From Phil1 sp040767925 (lineage in GTDB: Bacteria > Bacillota > Clostridia > Christensenellales > CAG-138): a DNA stretch of 64,000 nucleotides. The notes beneath the pieces are model-generated. The model saw only the letters and a list, made by a program, of their open reading frames with translations. It did not search any database and was not told the origin of the DNA. The stretch is from assembly GCA_040767925.1 (NCBI GenBank), contig JAXGNN010000001.1, positions 620,001-684,000 on the forward strand, read 5' to 3'. How positions within the stretch are numbered: the stretch's first letter is position 1; each line of letters opens with the position of its first letter. The position numbers and the translations under genes were made by a program. Positions 16,253 to 25,413 of this stretch are shown here, in pieces.

Positions 16253-18220
16253 ATGAAGAAGATCATTGCGCTGTTACTGGCCCTCACCATGGCGTTCGCA
16301 ATGTTCGCCGGCTGCACCGGTGGCGCCCCCACCGACACCAGCGGCGGCACGGAACCGACCGAGGCCGGCGGGAACGAAACCCCGGCGACTACGCCTGAGG
16401 CAACCTATCAGGACACGTATAAGACCACTTTCTCGAGCAACATCACCACCATGAACCCCTACACGGCCGAGTACACCTCGGATTACTGGTTCTCCGCCAA
16501 CTTCCTCGACGCGATGCTTGAGACCGACCAATACGGCGTGCTCTCCCCCTGCATCGCGGAAAGCTGGGAGCATAACGAGGATTATACCGTTTGGACTTTC
16601 CACATCCGCCAGGGCGTTAGCTGGGTGGACCACACCGGCGCGAAGACCGAGTTCCTGGTCGACGCGGACGATTTTGTGTCCGGCATGCGTTATGTCGCCG
16701 ACCCCGCCAACTCCGCAACGGGCTTTAGCACCATCCGCAACATCATCGCGGGCCTCTACGATTATTATTGGCTGCTTTCCGACATCGACGACGGAACCAT
16801 CACCGACATGGCGCGCGAGGACGCGCTCGCCACGTTCGATACGACCGTCGGCGTCAAAGCGCTCGACCAGTACACCGTCGAGTACACGATGGATCACCCC
16901 TGCCCCTTCTTTGACACCTTCGCCCATCAGGACCTGCTGCTCCCCGTCGAGCAGAGCTTCCTTGACGTCGTCGGCGCGGAATACGGCACGGATAAGGATA
17001 AGCTCCTCTACAACGGCGCTTATTACGTTTCCACCTGGGAGCGCGACAAGCAGATCACCATGACCAAGAACCCCCATTACTGGGATATCGACAAGGTTAC
17101 CGTCAACACGCTCAGCTTCGAGTATGTCGCGGACAACATCTCCTCCCTGGAGCTTTTCAAGCGCGGGGACGTCTCCAATGTTACGCTCAGCTCCGAGGAG
17201 GTCAAAAGCCTCGCCGGCACCGAGTGGGAGCAGTACGTCTACCTCGCCGACAAGACGCCCGTGACCTACTGGTATTCCTTCAACTTCGCCACCCGCAACC
17301 CCGAGCTCGCCGCGGCCGTGCTAAACGAGAACTTCCGCAAGGCGATCTTCACCGCCATCGACGCCGTGACGCTCTCGGCGATCTACGAGCCCCAGAACCC
17401 CGAGTTCTTCACCCGCTATACGCTGCTCCCCGAGGGCTGCATGTTCGACGAGGACGGCACGGATTACACCGATTACGGCCGCCTGAAGGATTATAAGAAC
17501 AGCGACCCGTTCAACGCCGATCAGGCGAGGGCCTATATGCAGGCCGCGGTAGCCGAGCTGTGCGAGGCCGACGGCGTGACCCTCAAGGGCGTCACCCCCG
17601 GTAAGGTCGACATGCTGCCCATCCACGAATGGTCCGTCGACGGCAAGCTGCCCATCGACATCGTCTATTCCTCCGGCACCAGCGAGAGCGAGAGGAGCAA
17701 GGCGACGCTCGTCAAACAGATGCTTGAGACCTATATCGGCAGCGAGTACGTCAACGTCATACTCGGCTTCCCGGCCAACAGCTTCAGCTCCGAGGTCTAC
17801 GACCTGGGCAACTGGGATCTCGTGGACGACAGCTACAGCTTCCGCTATGCCGACCCGTCCTCCAATCTCGACCGCTGCACGAGCGATTACGACATCACCT
17901 ACAGCTATTACAGCATTCCCGAGTACGACGCGATGATCGCCGTGGCCGACGAGATCTATGAGACCAAAGCTCGCTTCGCCGCCTTTGCCGAGGCCGAGTG
18001 CTGGCTGCTCGACCACGCCTACATCAAGCCCTACATGACGGGCGGCGGCTCCTACAGGATGACCTATGTCGTGCCGTTCACAACCCCGGGCGGCGGCTTC
18101 GGGCGCAGCCAGTACAAGATGAAGGGCGCGCTCATACAGACCACCCCGATCACCAACGAAGAATATCAGGCTTTCAAGGCCCAGAACGAGCAGGAGCGGG
18201 CGGCCCTCGTGAACAACTGA
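16253..18220 (+). CDS. Peptide ABC transporter substrate-binding lipoprotein (family 5)
   Basis: 655 residues. The lipoprotein signal is MKKIIALLLALTMAFAM with lipobox FAGC, followed by a Thr/Pro/Gly-rich linker. The mature part has the family 5 solute-binding hallmarks (ITTMNPYTAEYTSDYW, LAESW-type segment CIAESWEHNEDYTVW). It is somewhat longer than typical DppA/OppA. It should capture peptides outside the membrane for the permease pair encoded next. It heads the operon that ends with a cyanophycinase-like gene, suggesting acidic or beta-aspartyl peptides as ligands; ligand assignment is inference. Confidence 0.92.
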   Translation: MKKIIALLLALTMAFAMFAGCTGGAPTDTSGGTEPTEAGGNETPATTPEATYQDTYKTTFSSNITTMNPYTAEYTSDYWFSANFLDAMLETDQYGVLSPCIAESWEHNEDYTVWTFHIRQGVSWVDHTGAKTEFLVDADDFVSGMRYVADPANSATGFSTIRNIIAGLYDYYWLLSDIDDGTITDMAREDALATFDTTVGVKALDQYTVEYTMDHPCPFFDTFAHQDLLLPVEQSFLDVVGAEYGTDKDKLLYNGAYYVSTWERDKQITMTKNPHYWDIDKVTVNTLSFEYVADNISSLELFKRGDVSNVTLSSEEVKSLAGTEWEQYVYLADKTPVTYWYSFNFATRNPELAAAVLNENFRKAIFTAIDAVTLSAIYEPQNPEFFTRYTLLPEGCMFDEDGTDYTDYGRLKDYKNSDPFNADQARAYMQAAVAELCEADGVTLKGVTPGKVDMLPIHEWSVDGKLPIDIVYSSGTSESERSKATLVKQMLETYIGSEYVNVILGFPANSFSSEVYDLGNWDLVDDSYSFRYADPSSNLDRCTSDYDITYSYYSIPEYDAMIAVADEIYETKARFAAFAEAECWLLDHAYIKPYMTGGGSYRMTYVVPFTTPGGGFGRSQYKMKGALIQTTPITNEEYQAFKAQNEQERAALVNN

Positions 18221-18246
18221 TCCGGCAAATACGAAAATCAAGGTGT

Positions 18247-18269
18247 GGGGGACGGCACAACCGTCCCCC
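18247..18269 (+). promoter_or_regulatory. Intercistronic hairpin between binding protein and permease genes
   Basis: GGGGGACGG and CCGTCCCCC form a 9-bp stem with loop CACAA and no T-run. Such hairpins between a binding-protein gene and its permease genes usually stabilise the upstream message so that more binding protein is made; that role is inferred. Confidence 0.65.
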
Positions 18270-18292
18270 TATCCGAATCAAGAAGGTGTTCT

Positions 18293-19234
18293 ATGACGCG
18301 TTATCTGCTTTCGAAACTCGGTCAGGCAATCGTCACCATATTGCTGGTGATGCTGGTCGTCTTCACGCTGCTGCGCTTCATGCCGACCTCCGGTTACTTC
18401 TCCAAAGAGCAGCTGAAGGACATGACCGATCAGGAAAAAAACAATTACCTGCGCAGCATGGGCGTGCTGGACTCCATGCCGGTGCAGCTTAAAAACTTTG
18501 CGGTCAACCTCATGCGCGGCAACCTCGGGTACAGCATCACGATGTATCCCAACACGCCGATCGCGAGAATCCTCGGCGACAAGGTCGGCTATTCGATTCT
18601 GTTCAACCTGATCAGCTGGTTCATTTCGGCTTTCATCGGGCTGCCGCTGGGCATCGCCATGGCAAAAAGCAAAGGGGGCACGGCGGATAAGCTGGGTACG
18701 GTCTATGTCGTGATCATCCGCGCGGTGCCTTCGATCATCATCCACTTTTTCATCCAGATCTATTTCTCCAAGTGGCTCAACCTGCCGCTGCTGTTCTATT
18801 TAGATAAGCCCATCTCGTGGATACTGCCGGCCATTTCCATGTCCATCGGCAGCATCGCGGGCTACGGCGTGTGGCTCAGGCGCTACATCGTGGACGAGGA
18901 GAACCGAGATTACATCAAGTTCGCCCGCGTCAAAGGCCTGCCGCAGAATTACATCATGTGGCGGCACGTGTTCCGCAACGCCATCGTGCCCATCGCCATC
19001 AACGTGCCCGCGGACTTTTTGCTGATGCTCTCCGGCTCGCTCATCATCGAGAGCATGTACTCGATCCCGGGAACGGGCGGCCTTCTCATCAAGTCCGTGC
19101 AGGCGATGGATAACCCGCTCGTGCAAATACTCGTGCTGCTCTACGGCGCGCTTTCGGTATTCGGCGTGTTTATGGGCGATATACTCGTATCCTTCGTCGA
19201 CCCGCGCATCAAGCTTGTCGACAGCAACGACTAA
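18293..19234 (+). CDS. Peptide ABC transporter permease (DppB-like)
   Basis: 313 residues, about six membrane segments. MTRYLLSKLGQAIVTILLVM is a typical DppB start, and KFARVKGLPQNYIMWRHVFR is the EAA loop contacting the ATPase. ATG 18293 is preferred to the in-frame start at 18245, which lies in the intercistronic hairpin. Pairs with the DppC-like protein encoded 13 bases downstream. Confidence 0.9.
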   Translation: MTRYLLSKLGQAIVTILLVMLVVFTLLRFMPTSGYFSKEQLKDMTDQEKNNYLRSMGVLDSMPVQLKNFAVNLMRGNLGYSITMYPNTPIARILGDKVGYSILFNLISWFISAFIGLPLGIAMAKSKGGTADKLGTVYVVIIRAVPSIIIHFFIQIYFSKWLNLPLLFYLDKPISWILPAISMSIGSIAGYGVWLRRYIVDEENRDYIKFARVKGLPQNYIMWRHVFRNAIVPIAINVPADFLLMLSGSLIIESMYSIPGTGGLLIKSVQAMDNPLVQILVLLYGALSVFGVFMGDILVSFVDPRIKLVDSND

Positions 19235-19247
19235 AGGAGATCGCATT

Positions 19248-20192
19248 ATGGAAACGATCAGACAGCAGAACTTTGCCGATCTCCCCGACGAGCTGTTCAC
19301 CCGCGCGCCCTTCGCGGAGGAAAAGAGCGAGGAAACAGGCTTCTCGAACTACTCCTACTGGCGCAGCACGCTGCGCACCTTCTTCAAGAGCCATCTTGTG
19401 AAGGTGATCGTGGCGCTGGTGTCCGTGCTCATCGTCTATACGATCGTCTACCCGATGATCACCGACTTCGACCCGTACCTCGGGGCGCTCTCGGCGCGCG
19501 AATGGAACCTCCCGCCCAGCGCCGCGCATCCCTTCGGCACGGACAACGTAGGGCGCGACATCTGGGCGCGCGTATGGTTCGGCACGCGCACGTCGCTGCT
19601 TTTATCCATCGCGGTGGCCGTGTTCGAGGTGGGCCTCGGCGTCATCATCGGCGCGCTCTGGGGCTTTTACCGCAAGCTCGACACGCCCATGTTCGCCATC
19701 TACAACACGCTCACGAACGTGCCGAGCTCCATCTACCTCGTGCTCCTCGCCTACATCATGAAGCAGAGCGTGATCACCATCGTCGTCGCGCTCGTGGCGA
19801 CCGGCTGGATCAGCGAGGCGCGCTGGTTCAGGAGCCGCATACTCGCGCTTCGCGAGGCGGACTACAACATCGCCTCCATCTGCCTCAAAACCCCCACCAA
19901 GCGCATCGTCAGCCGCAACATCGTGCCCCACCTGATGAGCCTCATCATCATGGACGCGGCGCTGACCATCCCCTACTCGATCGGCTCCGAGGTGTTCCTG
20001 AGCTTCATCGGCATAGGCCTCCCCTCCGAGATGTGCACGCTGGGCAACCTCGTCAACCAGGGACGAAGCTCCTTCCTCATCTACCCTTACCAGATGATAT
20101 TCCCCACGCTGATCCTGTGCTTCATCACCGTTTCCTTCTACATCATCGGCAACAAGTTCGCCGATGCGTCCGACCCCAAGAACCACGTGTAA
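19248..20192 (+). CDS. Peptide ABC transporter permease (DppC-like)
   Basis: 314 residues. A 60-residue cytoplasmic N-terminus (QQNFADLPDELFTRAPFAEE) precedes the first membrane segment and is longer than usual. HPFGTDNVGRDIWARVWFGT is the DppC signature and NIASICLKTPTKRIVSRNI the EAA region. The ATG at 19248 has AAGGAG nine bases upstream. Second permease of the importer. Confidence 0.9.
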   Translation: METIRQQNFADLPDELFTRAPFAEEKSEETGFSNYSYWRSTLRTFFKSHLVKVIVALVSVLIVYTIVYPMITDFDPYLGALSAREWNLPPSAAHPFGTDNVGRDIWARVWFGTRTSLLLSIAVAVFEVGLGVIIGALWGFYRKLDTPMFAIYNTLTNVPSSIYLVLLAYIMKQSVITIVVALVATGWISEARWFRSRILALREADYNIASICLKTPTKRIVSRNIVPHLMSLIIMDAALTIPYSIGSEVFLSFIGIGLPSEMCTLGNLVNQGRSSFLIYPYQMIFPTLILCFITVSFYIIGNKFADASDPKNHV

Positions 20193-20205
20193 GGAGGGCG
20201 CAAGG

Positions 20206-22185
20206 ATGAGAGAGAAGATTTTTGAAGCGAAGGACATCGTCGTCAAATTCAACCTGCGCGGCAGGACGCTCACGGCCATACGCGGCGCGTCCATAGACCT
20301 CTATGAGGGCGAAACGCTCGCCATCGTGGGCGAATCCGGCTCCGGCAAGAGCGTATTCACGAAATCCTTCATCGGCATGCTCGACAAGAACGGCTGGGTC
20401 GAGAGCGGCGCCATGACCATGGACGGCGTCGACTTCTCGCAGTATAAGAGCGAAAAGGAATGGCTTTCCGTGCGCGGCAAGAAGATCGCCATGGTGTTCC
20501 AGGACCCCATGACCTCGCTCAATCCCGTCAAAACCGTGGGCGAGCAGATCCGGGAAGTCATCTCCTGGCACTTCGGCACCCCTAAGGAGGAGGCGAAGGC
20601 GCAGGCGGTCGAGCTGCTGCGGCAGGTCGGCATCGCGGAGCCCGAGGCCCGCTATAAGCAGTACCCGCACGAGTTCTCCGGAGGCATGCGCCAGCGCGTC
20701 GTCATCGCGACCGCCATCGCCTGCCGGCCGAAGATCCTCATCTGCGACGAGCCGACGACCGCGCTCGACGTCACGGTGCAGGCGCAGATACTCGAGCTCA
20801 TCAAAAAACTGCAGAAGGACCTCGACATGTCGGTCATCTACATCACGCACGATCTCGGGGTCGTGGCGAACGTGGCCGACAGGGTCGCCGTCATGTACGC
20901 GGGGCAGATCGTCGAATACGGCCTCGCGGACGAGATTTTCAAGGACGCGCGGCACCCCTACACCCGGGCGCTGCTGCTCTCGCTGCCGCAGCTTGGCGTG
21001 CGCGGGCACGAGCTGCATTCCATCAAGGGCTCGCCGCCGAACCTCTATAAAGAAATCAAGGGCGACGCCTTCGCGCCGCGCAACCCGGACGCCATGAAGA
21101 TCGACTTCGAGTACGAGCCGCCTTTCTTCCGCGTGACGGACACGCACTACGCCAAGACCTGGCTGCTCTTTGACAAGGCCGCGAAGTACGCCGCCGAGCT
21201 CGCGCGCGCCAGCGAGGCAAAGCGCAGCGAAAAGCCGCTGCCGCCCAAGGATTTCTCCGGCGCGCCGCCGCTCGTTTCCGTCAGGAATCTCACGGTCAAC
21301 TTCAAGCTCGGCCGCAAAACGTTCAGCGCCGTCAAGGACGTTTCCTTCGACATCCGCCCGGGCGAGACCTTCTCGCTCGTGGGCGAGTCCGGCTCCGGCA
21401 AGACCACCACGGGCAAGGCGATCATGAAGATCTGCCATACCAGCGGCGGCGAGATCTACTTCGAGGGCGTGAAGGTCAACCGCAAAATGAAGGGCGAGGA
21501 GCTCGCGCGGTTCCGCCAGAGCGTGCAGATGATTTTCCAGGACCCCATGGCTTCCCTCAACGAGCGCGCCAAGGTGGATTACATCATCTCCGAGGGCCTG
21601 TACAACTTCCGGCTGTATAAAGACGAGGGCGACAGGAAAAGGAAGGTCGCCGAGGCCATGCACAGCGTGGGCCTGATGGACGAATATATCACGCGCTTCC
21701 CCCACGAGTTTTCCGGCGGGCAGCGCCAAAGGATCGGCATCGCGAGAAGCCTCGTGGTCGAGCCCAAGCTCATCGTCGCGGACGAGCCGATCTCCGCGCT
21801 GGACGTTTCCATCCGCGCGCAGGTCATCAACCTATTGAACCAGCTCAAAAAGGAGAAGGGCTTCACCTACCTGTTCATCGCGCACGACCTGAGCGTGGTC
21901 CGTTTCATCTCGGACCGCATCGCCGTCATGTACAAGGGGCGCATCATGGAGCTCGCCGAGAGCGAGGAGCTTTTCGCGCACCCCCTCCACCCCTACACCA
22001 ACGCGCTGCTGCAGGCGGCGCCCGTGCCCGATCCAGACATCGAGCGCGGCAAGCGTGCGGTCGTATACGACCCGTCGATGCACGATTACGCGACCGACAC
22101 GCCCCATTGGGCCGAAGTTTCCCCCGGGCATTTCGTCTGGGCGAACGAGGCCGAGGTCGCGGAATACAAAAAACGCCTGAACTGA
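20206..22185 (+). CDS. Double ATP-binding subunit of the peptide importer (DppD-DppF fusion)
   Basis: 659 residues containing two complete ABC ATPases. First: GESGSGKS, FSGGMRQRVVIA, ILICDEPTTALD. Second, from about residue 355: GESGSGKTT, FSGGQRQRIGIA, LIVADEPISALD. Each half ends in the oligopeptide-type C-terminal extension. Fused ATPases of this kind (as in GsiA or YejF) replace the usual DppD plus DppF pair. AAGGAGG precedes the ATG, 13 bases after the permease stop. The other peptide transporter in the window has an unfused ATPase. Confidence 0.93.
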   Translation: MREKIFEAKDIVVKFNLRGRTLTAIRGASIDLYEGETLAIVGESGSGKSVFTKSFIGMLDKNGWVESGAMTMDGVDFSQYKSEKEWLSVRGKKIAMVFQDPMTSLNPVKTVGEQIREVISWHFGTPKEEAKAQAVELLRQVGIAEPEARYKQYPHEFSGGMRQRVVIATAIACRPKILICDEPTTALDVTVQAQILELIKKLQKDLDMSVIYITHDLGVVANVADRVAVMYAGQIVEYGLADEIFKDARHPYTRALLLSLPQLGVRGHELHSIKGSPPNLYKEIKGDAFAPRNPDAMKIDFEYEPPFFRVTDTHYAKTWLLFDKAAKYAAELARASEAKRSEKPLPPKDFSGAPPLVSVRNLTVNFKLGRKTFSAVKDVSFDIRPGETFSLVGESGSGKTTTGKAIMKICHTSGGEIYFEGVKVNRKMKGEELARFRQSVQMIFQDPMASLNERAKVDYIISEGLYNFRLYKDEGDRKRKVAEAMHSVGLMDEYITRFPHEFSGGQRQRIGIARSLVVEPKLIVADEPISALDVSIRAQVINLLNQLKKEKGFTYLFIAHDLSVVRFISDRIAVMYKGRIMELAESEELFAHPLHPYTNALLQAAPVPDPDIERGKRAVVYDPSMHDYATDTPHWAEVSPGHFVWANEAEVAEYKKRLN

Positions 22186-22203
22186 GACTGTCGATTGTGT
22201 GAT

Positions 22204-22229
22204 GGGGGCCGATGCTTGCATCGGCTCCC
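22204..22229 (+). promoter_or_regulatory. Intercistronic hairpin before the serine hydrolase gene
   Basis: Bases 22204-22214 pair with 22219-22229 (one G-T pair, loop CTTG). There is no T-run, so it is more likely a processing or stability element than a terminator, and the operon probably continues. Confidence 0.5.
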
Positions 22230-22250
22230 GTCATCGAGAAAGCGGCTGTT

Positions 22251-23627
22251 ATGACGGAAACGGAACAAAAAGCCATTCGGCGGATACGGGAGGCGACGGG
22301 CCTCGTGGGCGGCGCGTTCGCCGTCATTCAAGAAGGCAAAACGCGCTGCGATTTCTTCGGCTGCGCCGACCGGGAGACGAAACGTCCCGTGACGGAGGAT
22401 ACGATCTTCGACATCGCCTCCAACAGCAAGGCGTTCACGGCGATGCTCGGCGCGATCGGCTCCGACGAGGGGCGTTTCGACTGGGACGCGCCCATCCGTG
22501 CCTATTTTCCGGAATTCAAGCTGATCGACGAGTACGCGGCGGCGCATATGACGGGCCGGGACCTCGCCTGCCACAGGAGCGGCCTTGCAAGGCACGAGTT
22601 CATGCGCGCGCGGGTCTATACCTCCATCGAGGACATGGCGCTGCGCACGGCATATATGGAGTTCTCCCGCGGCTTTCGCGAGAGCTACGAATACAACAAC
22701 CACATGTTCATCGTGCTCGGCCATGTGCTGGAGCGCGCTCTCGGCCGCCCGTGGCGGGAACTGATCTGCGAGCGGATCGCGAACCCCCTTCGCATGGAGA
22801 TGCGCTTTCGCGGGCGGGACTGCGACTTTTTATCGGGCGACTGGGCGCTGCCCTACCGCGCCGACGGCAAAGGCGGGGCGTTCCGCGTCCCCTATTCCGA
22901 CAACTGCGTCGCCGGCCCCTGCGGGGGCGTGCGATCGAACCTTCGCGGCATGAAGGAATGGCTCGCCTGCCTGATGCGCGGCGGCAGCCCGCTGTGCACC
23001 GGAAAAGCGTTTGCGGAGCTCGTCAAAACGAACGTGCCTGCGGGCGACGACAGCCCTTTCGAACTTTGCTCCGGCTACGCGCTCGGCTGGCGCACGAGCG
23101 CTTACCGGGGGCGCCGCCTCGTCTGGCACAGCGGCGCGATCGCGGGCTTCAACTCCTGCGTCGCCTTCTTCCCCGAGGAAAAGGCGGGCTTTATTGTGCT
23201 GCTCAACACGAGCGGCACATGGGCGGCGAGCATGCTGCGCGAGGCGCTGCTCGACGAACTCTGCGGCGTTGAGCCGCGCGACATGGCGGATGAGATCGAG
23301 GCGTGGCGGCGCTCCTATGACAAGGGTTCCGAGAAACTCCAGCGCGCGCGGGAGGGCCGCGCGCCGGACGACGAGGACATGAAGCTTTTCGGCGGAAGGT
23401 TCTTCAACCCCGCGTACGACGACTTCACCGTATCCCGCAGGGACGGGGACGTGTGGCTCGATTACGGCGCCTTTCGCGCGAGGCTGCGCGTGCTGCCCGG
23501 CGGCGCCGCGCTCGCCTGCGAGGAGGACCCCGCGCCGGACTGGATGGAGCTTTATCCGGATAAGGACGGCCTTCTGGTCGAAACGTCCGACCTCGCGATG
23601 CGCCTGCCCTTTACGAGAATGGAATAA
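22251..23627 (+). CDS. Serine hydrolase of the beta-lactamase/penicillin-binding protein-like family
   Basis: 458 residues. The SxxK nucleophile motif is SNSK in IFDIASNSKAFTAM, the second motif is YNN in YEYNNHMF, and the third is HSG in VWHSGAIAGFNS. This is the class C/EstB/D-aminopeptidase-like group. The last 110 residues look like the lipocalin-like tail seen in D-aminopeptidases and DUF3471-type proteins. No signal peptide is visible, so it should act in the cytoplasm, perhaps on imported peptides. ATG 22251 is chosen because the upstream alternative lies in the hairpin. Confidence 0.82.
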   Translation: MTETEQKAIRRIREATGLVGGAFAVIQEGKTRCDFFGCADRETKRPVTEDTIFDIASNSKAFTAMLGAIGSDEGRFDWDAPIRAYFPEFKLIDEYAAAHMTGRDLACHRSGLARHEFMRARVYTSIEDMALRTAYMEFSRGFRESYEYNNHMFIVLGHVLERALGRPWRELICERIANPLRMEMRFRGRDCDFLSGDWALPYRADGKGGAFRVPYSDNCVAGPCGGVRSNLRGMKEWLACLMRGGSPLCTGKAFAELVKTNVPAGDDSPFELCSGYALGWRTSAYRGRRLVWHSGAIAGFNSCVAFFPEEKAGFIVLLNTSGTWAASMLREALLDELCGVEPRDMADEIEAWRRSYDKGSEKLQRAREGRAPDDEDMKLFGGRFFNPAYDDFTVSRRDGDVWLDYGAFRARLRVLPGGAALACEEDPAPDWMELYPDKDGLLVETSDLAMRLPFTRME

Positions 23628-23665
23628 CGGGATTATTATAATTAAGATACGGAGGAAGCAGCACT

Positions 23666-24850
23666 ATGGAAGGAACCCTGTTCATCGTCGGCGGAGGGAT
23701 GTCGAGGAGCGCCGATGAGATTTTTTCCGCGCTCATCGCGCGCGCGGGAGGACCGGAGGGCAAATTCGCCTTCATCGTCACCGCCTCCGGCGAGGGGCCG
23801 GACGAGCTCTTCCGCTCCTACGCGGCGGATTTCAAGGCGCTCGGCGTGCCCGAGGAAAACTGCCTGCTCATCCCCCTTTACGCGCAGCACGTGCGCGACG
23901 AGAACGGCTACAACGCCATGACGGGCGACGCGGAGGGCCTGTGCGAACTCATGGAGGGCGTCACGGGCGTGTGGTTCACGGGGGGAGACCAGTATTTCAC
24001 CGCGCGGTGCTTCCTGCGCGCGGACGGCTCCGACACGAAGCTTTTGACCCGGCTTCGCGAATTCTATCAAAACGGCGGCGTGATCGGCGGCTCGAGCGCG
24101 GGCGCGGCGATCATGAGCCGCGTGATGATCGGCGAGGGCAGCAACCGCGGCGTCGTCAACCGCGGCGTGCGCTTCGGCTACGAGGGCTACGACGAATTGA
24201 TGGAGGAGGATAACCCCTGCGTGCCTCTTTTGATCGCGCGCGGCCTGGGCTTCTTCCCCGAGGGCGTCGTCGACCAGCATTTCAACAAGCGGCCGCGCCT
24301 CCTGCGCGCCATAGAGGCCTGCCTCTCCAACGCGGAGGGCGCGCGCGTTGGATTCGCGGTGTCGGAGGATACGGCGCTCGTCTATCGCGCCGGAGAGATC
24401 GAAGTTCTGGGCAGCGCCTGCGTCTACGTCATCGACTGCAGGAACGCCGTGAAGCATGGCCTTGGCAATTACGAGGGCATCGTGCTCTCCTCCCTCCAGA
24501 AGGGCGATCGTTACGACGCGCGCACGGGGGAGATCGTGCTCGCGCGCGCGGAGGACCATAAACAGTACGAGTATACGAGCGACTATGTTTCCGGCGGCAT
24601 CCCGGGAAGCACCGCCTTCGACGAGATGATAGACAAATACCTGTTTCACTGCAAGCGGGAAACCCTCTATTTCTGCGCGCGCAGGAACAAGCCCTACTTC
24701 AAGGGCGCGGCGGTCTACGAGGCGGATGATAAAACCTACCTCGTGGTACCCGAATACTTCATCGGCGAAAACACGGCGGGCTACATGGGCGAATGCGCGA
24801 GCTTCAAGGATCTGGAGCTTGCGATCAAGACCGTCGAGGTGCGCGTATAA
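23666..24850 (+). CDS. Cyanophycinase-family serine peptidase (S51) with C-terminal extension
   Basis: 394 residues. GGSSAGA at 141-147 holds the predicted nucleophile serine 144; GGDQ (107-110) and DQHFNKRPRLLRAI (from 203) are the other cyanophycinase signatures. Cyanophycinases cut the beta-Asp-Arg polymer into dipeptides, which isoaspartyl dipeptidase then splits; iadA is nearby. There is no signal peptide, so it would act inside the cell. It is about 120 residues longer than cyanobacterial CphB; the extra C-terminal part (about 285-394, with YFCARRNKPYFKGAAVYEA) is unassigned. GGAGG precedes the ATG and it is the last gene of the run. Confidence 0.85.
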   Translation: MEGTLFIVGGGMSRSADEIFSALIARAGGPEGKFAFIVTASGEGPDELFRSYAADFKALGVPEENCLLIPLYAQHVRDENGYNAMTGDAEGLCELMEGVTGVWFTGGDQYFTARCFLRADGSDTKLLTRLREFYQNGGVIGGSSAGAAIMSRVMIGEGSNRGVVNRGVRFGYEGYDELMEEDNPCVPLLIARGLGFFPEGVVDQHFNKRPRLLRAIEACLSNAEGARVGFAVSEDTALVYRAGEIEVLGSACVYVIDCRNAVKHGLGNYEGIVLSSLQKGDRYDARTGEIVLARAEDHKQYEYTSDYVSGGIPGSTAFDEMIDKYLFHCKRETLYFCARRNKPYFKGAAVYEADDKTYLVVPEYFIGENTAGYMGECASFKDLELAIKTVEVRV

Positions 24851-24851
24851 C

Positions 24852-24876
24852 AAAGCGGGGCGAACCGCCCCGCTTT
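24852..24876. terminator. Terminator after the cyanophycinase gene
   Basis: AAAGCGGGGCG and CGCCCCGCTTT pair perfectly around AAC. The short A and T tails allow function in both directions; it closes the operon and also lies just past the end of the minus-strand membrane protein gene. Confidence 0.8.
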
Positions 24877-24897
24877 CATCCTAAGCTATGAGGCGCG

Positions 24898-25320
24898 TCA
24901 GAACAGCGAGAGGATCAGCATGGCCGCGCCGAGCGCGGCCCACGCGAGGGCGTTGAGGCGCAGGCGCGCGGCAAGCGGGATTTCGCTCGCGCGCTCCCTG
25001 GCGGTGTCCGCGAGGTCGTCGTCCGCCTCATGCCGAAGGCCGTTGGGGGAGAGCCGGGGCTTTAGCTGCTTATCCGGGCCGCGCAGGTAATAGGGCACGT
25101 TCGGCGGCCGCTTGCGGCGGATGAGCTTCAGGAAATCCGTGCCCTTGCTTTTGAGAAAAGAAAACCAAGCGGCGAGCAGGTAGCACGCGCCGAGCGCGCC
25201 CGCGGCCCAGCCCGCGTAGACGCGGCCCCCCTGCGAGAAGGCGGCGACGAGCAGATAGACGGCGGCGCACACCGCCAGATGGTAGAGGAATTTCCTGATC
25301 GTATAGGCCGTCAAACGCAC
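24898..25320 (-). CDS. Small membrane protein of unknown function
   Basis: 140 residues with three predicted membrane segments: FLYHLAVCAAVYLLVAAF, VYAGWAAGALGACYLLAAWF and LNALAWAALGAAMLILSLF. A basic stretch (LKLIRRKRPPNVPYYLRG) and an acidic linker lie between the second and third. The frame stays open to 26037, but that part is antisense to the next gene. Start is GTG at 25320 or TTG at 25314, behind AAGCGGGG. No family recognised. Confidence 0.6.
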   Translation of the reverse strand: MRLTAYTIRKFLYHLAVCAAVYLLVAAFSQGGRVYAGWAAGALGACYLLAAWFSFLKSKGTDFLKLIRRKRPPNVPYYLRGPDKQLKPRLSPNGLRHEADDDLADTARERASEIPLAARLRLNALAWAALGAAMLILSLF

Positions 25321-25413
25321 ACCCCGCTTTTCAAAAGCGCGCCCGCGGCGGGCGCGATATATCCATAAAAGTATACCATGCGGCACAACATCTAACAACT
25401 GGAGGAGGACATC

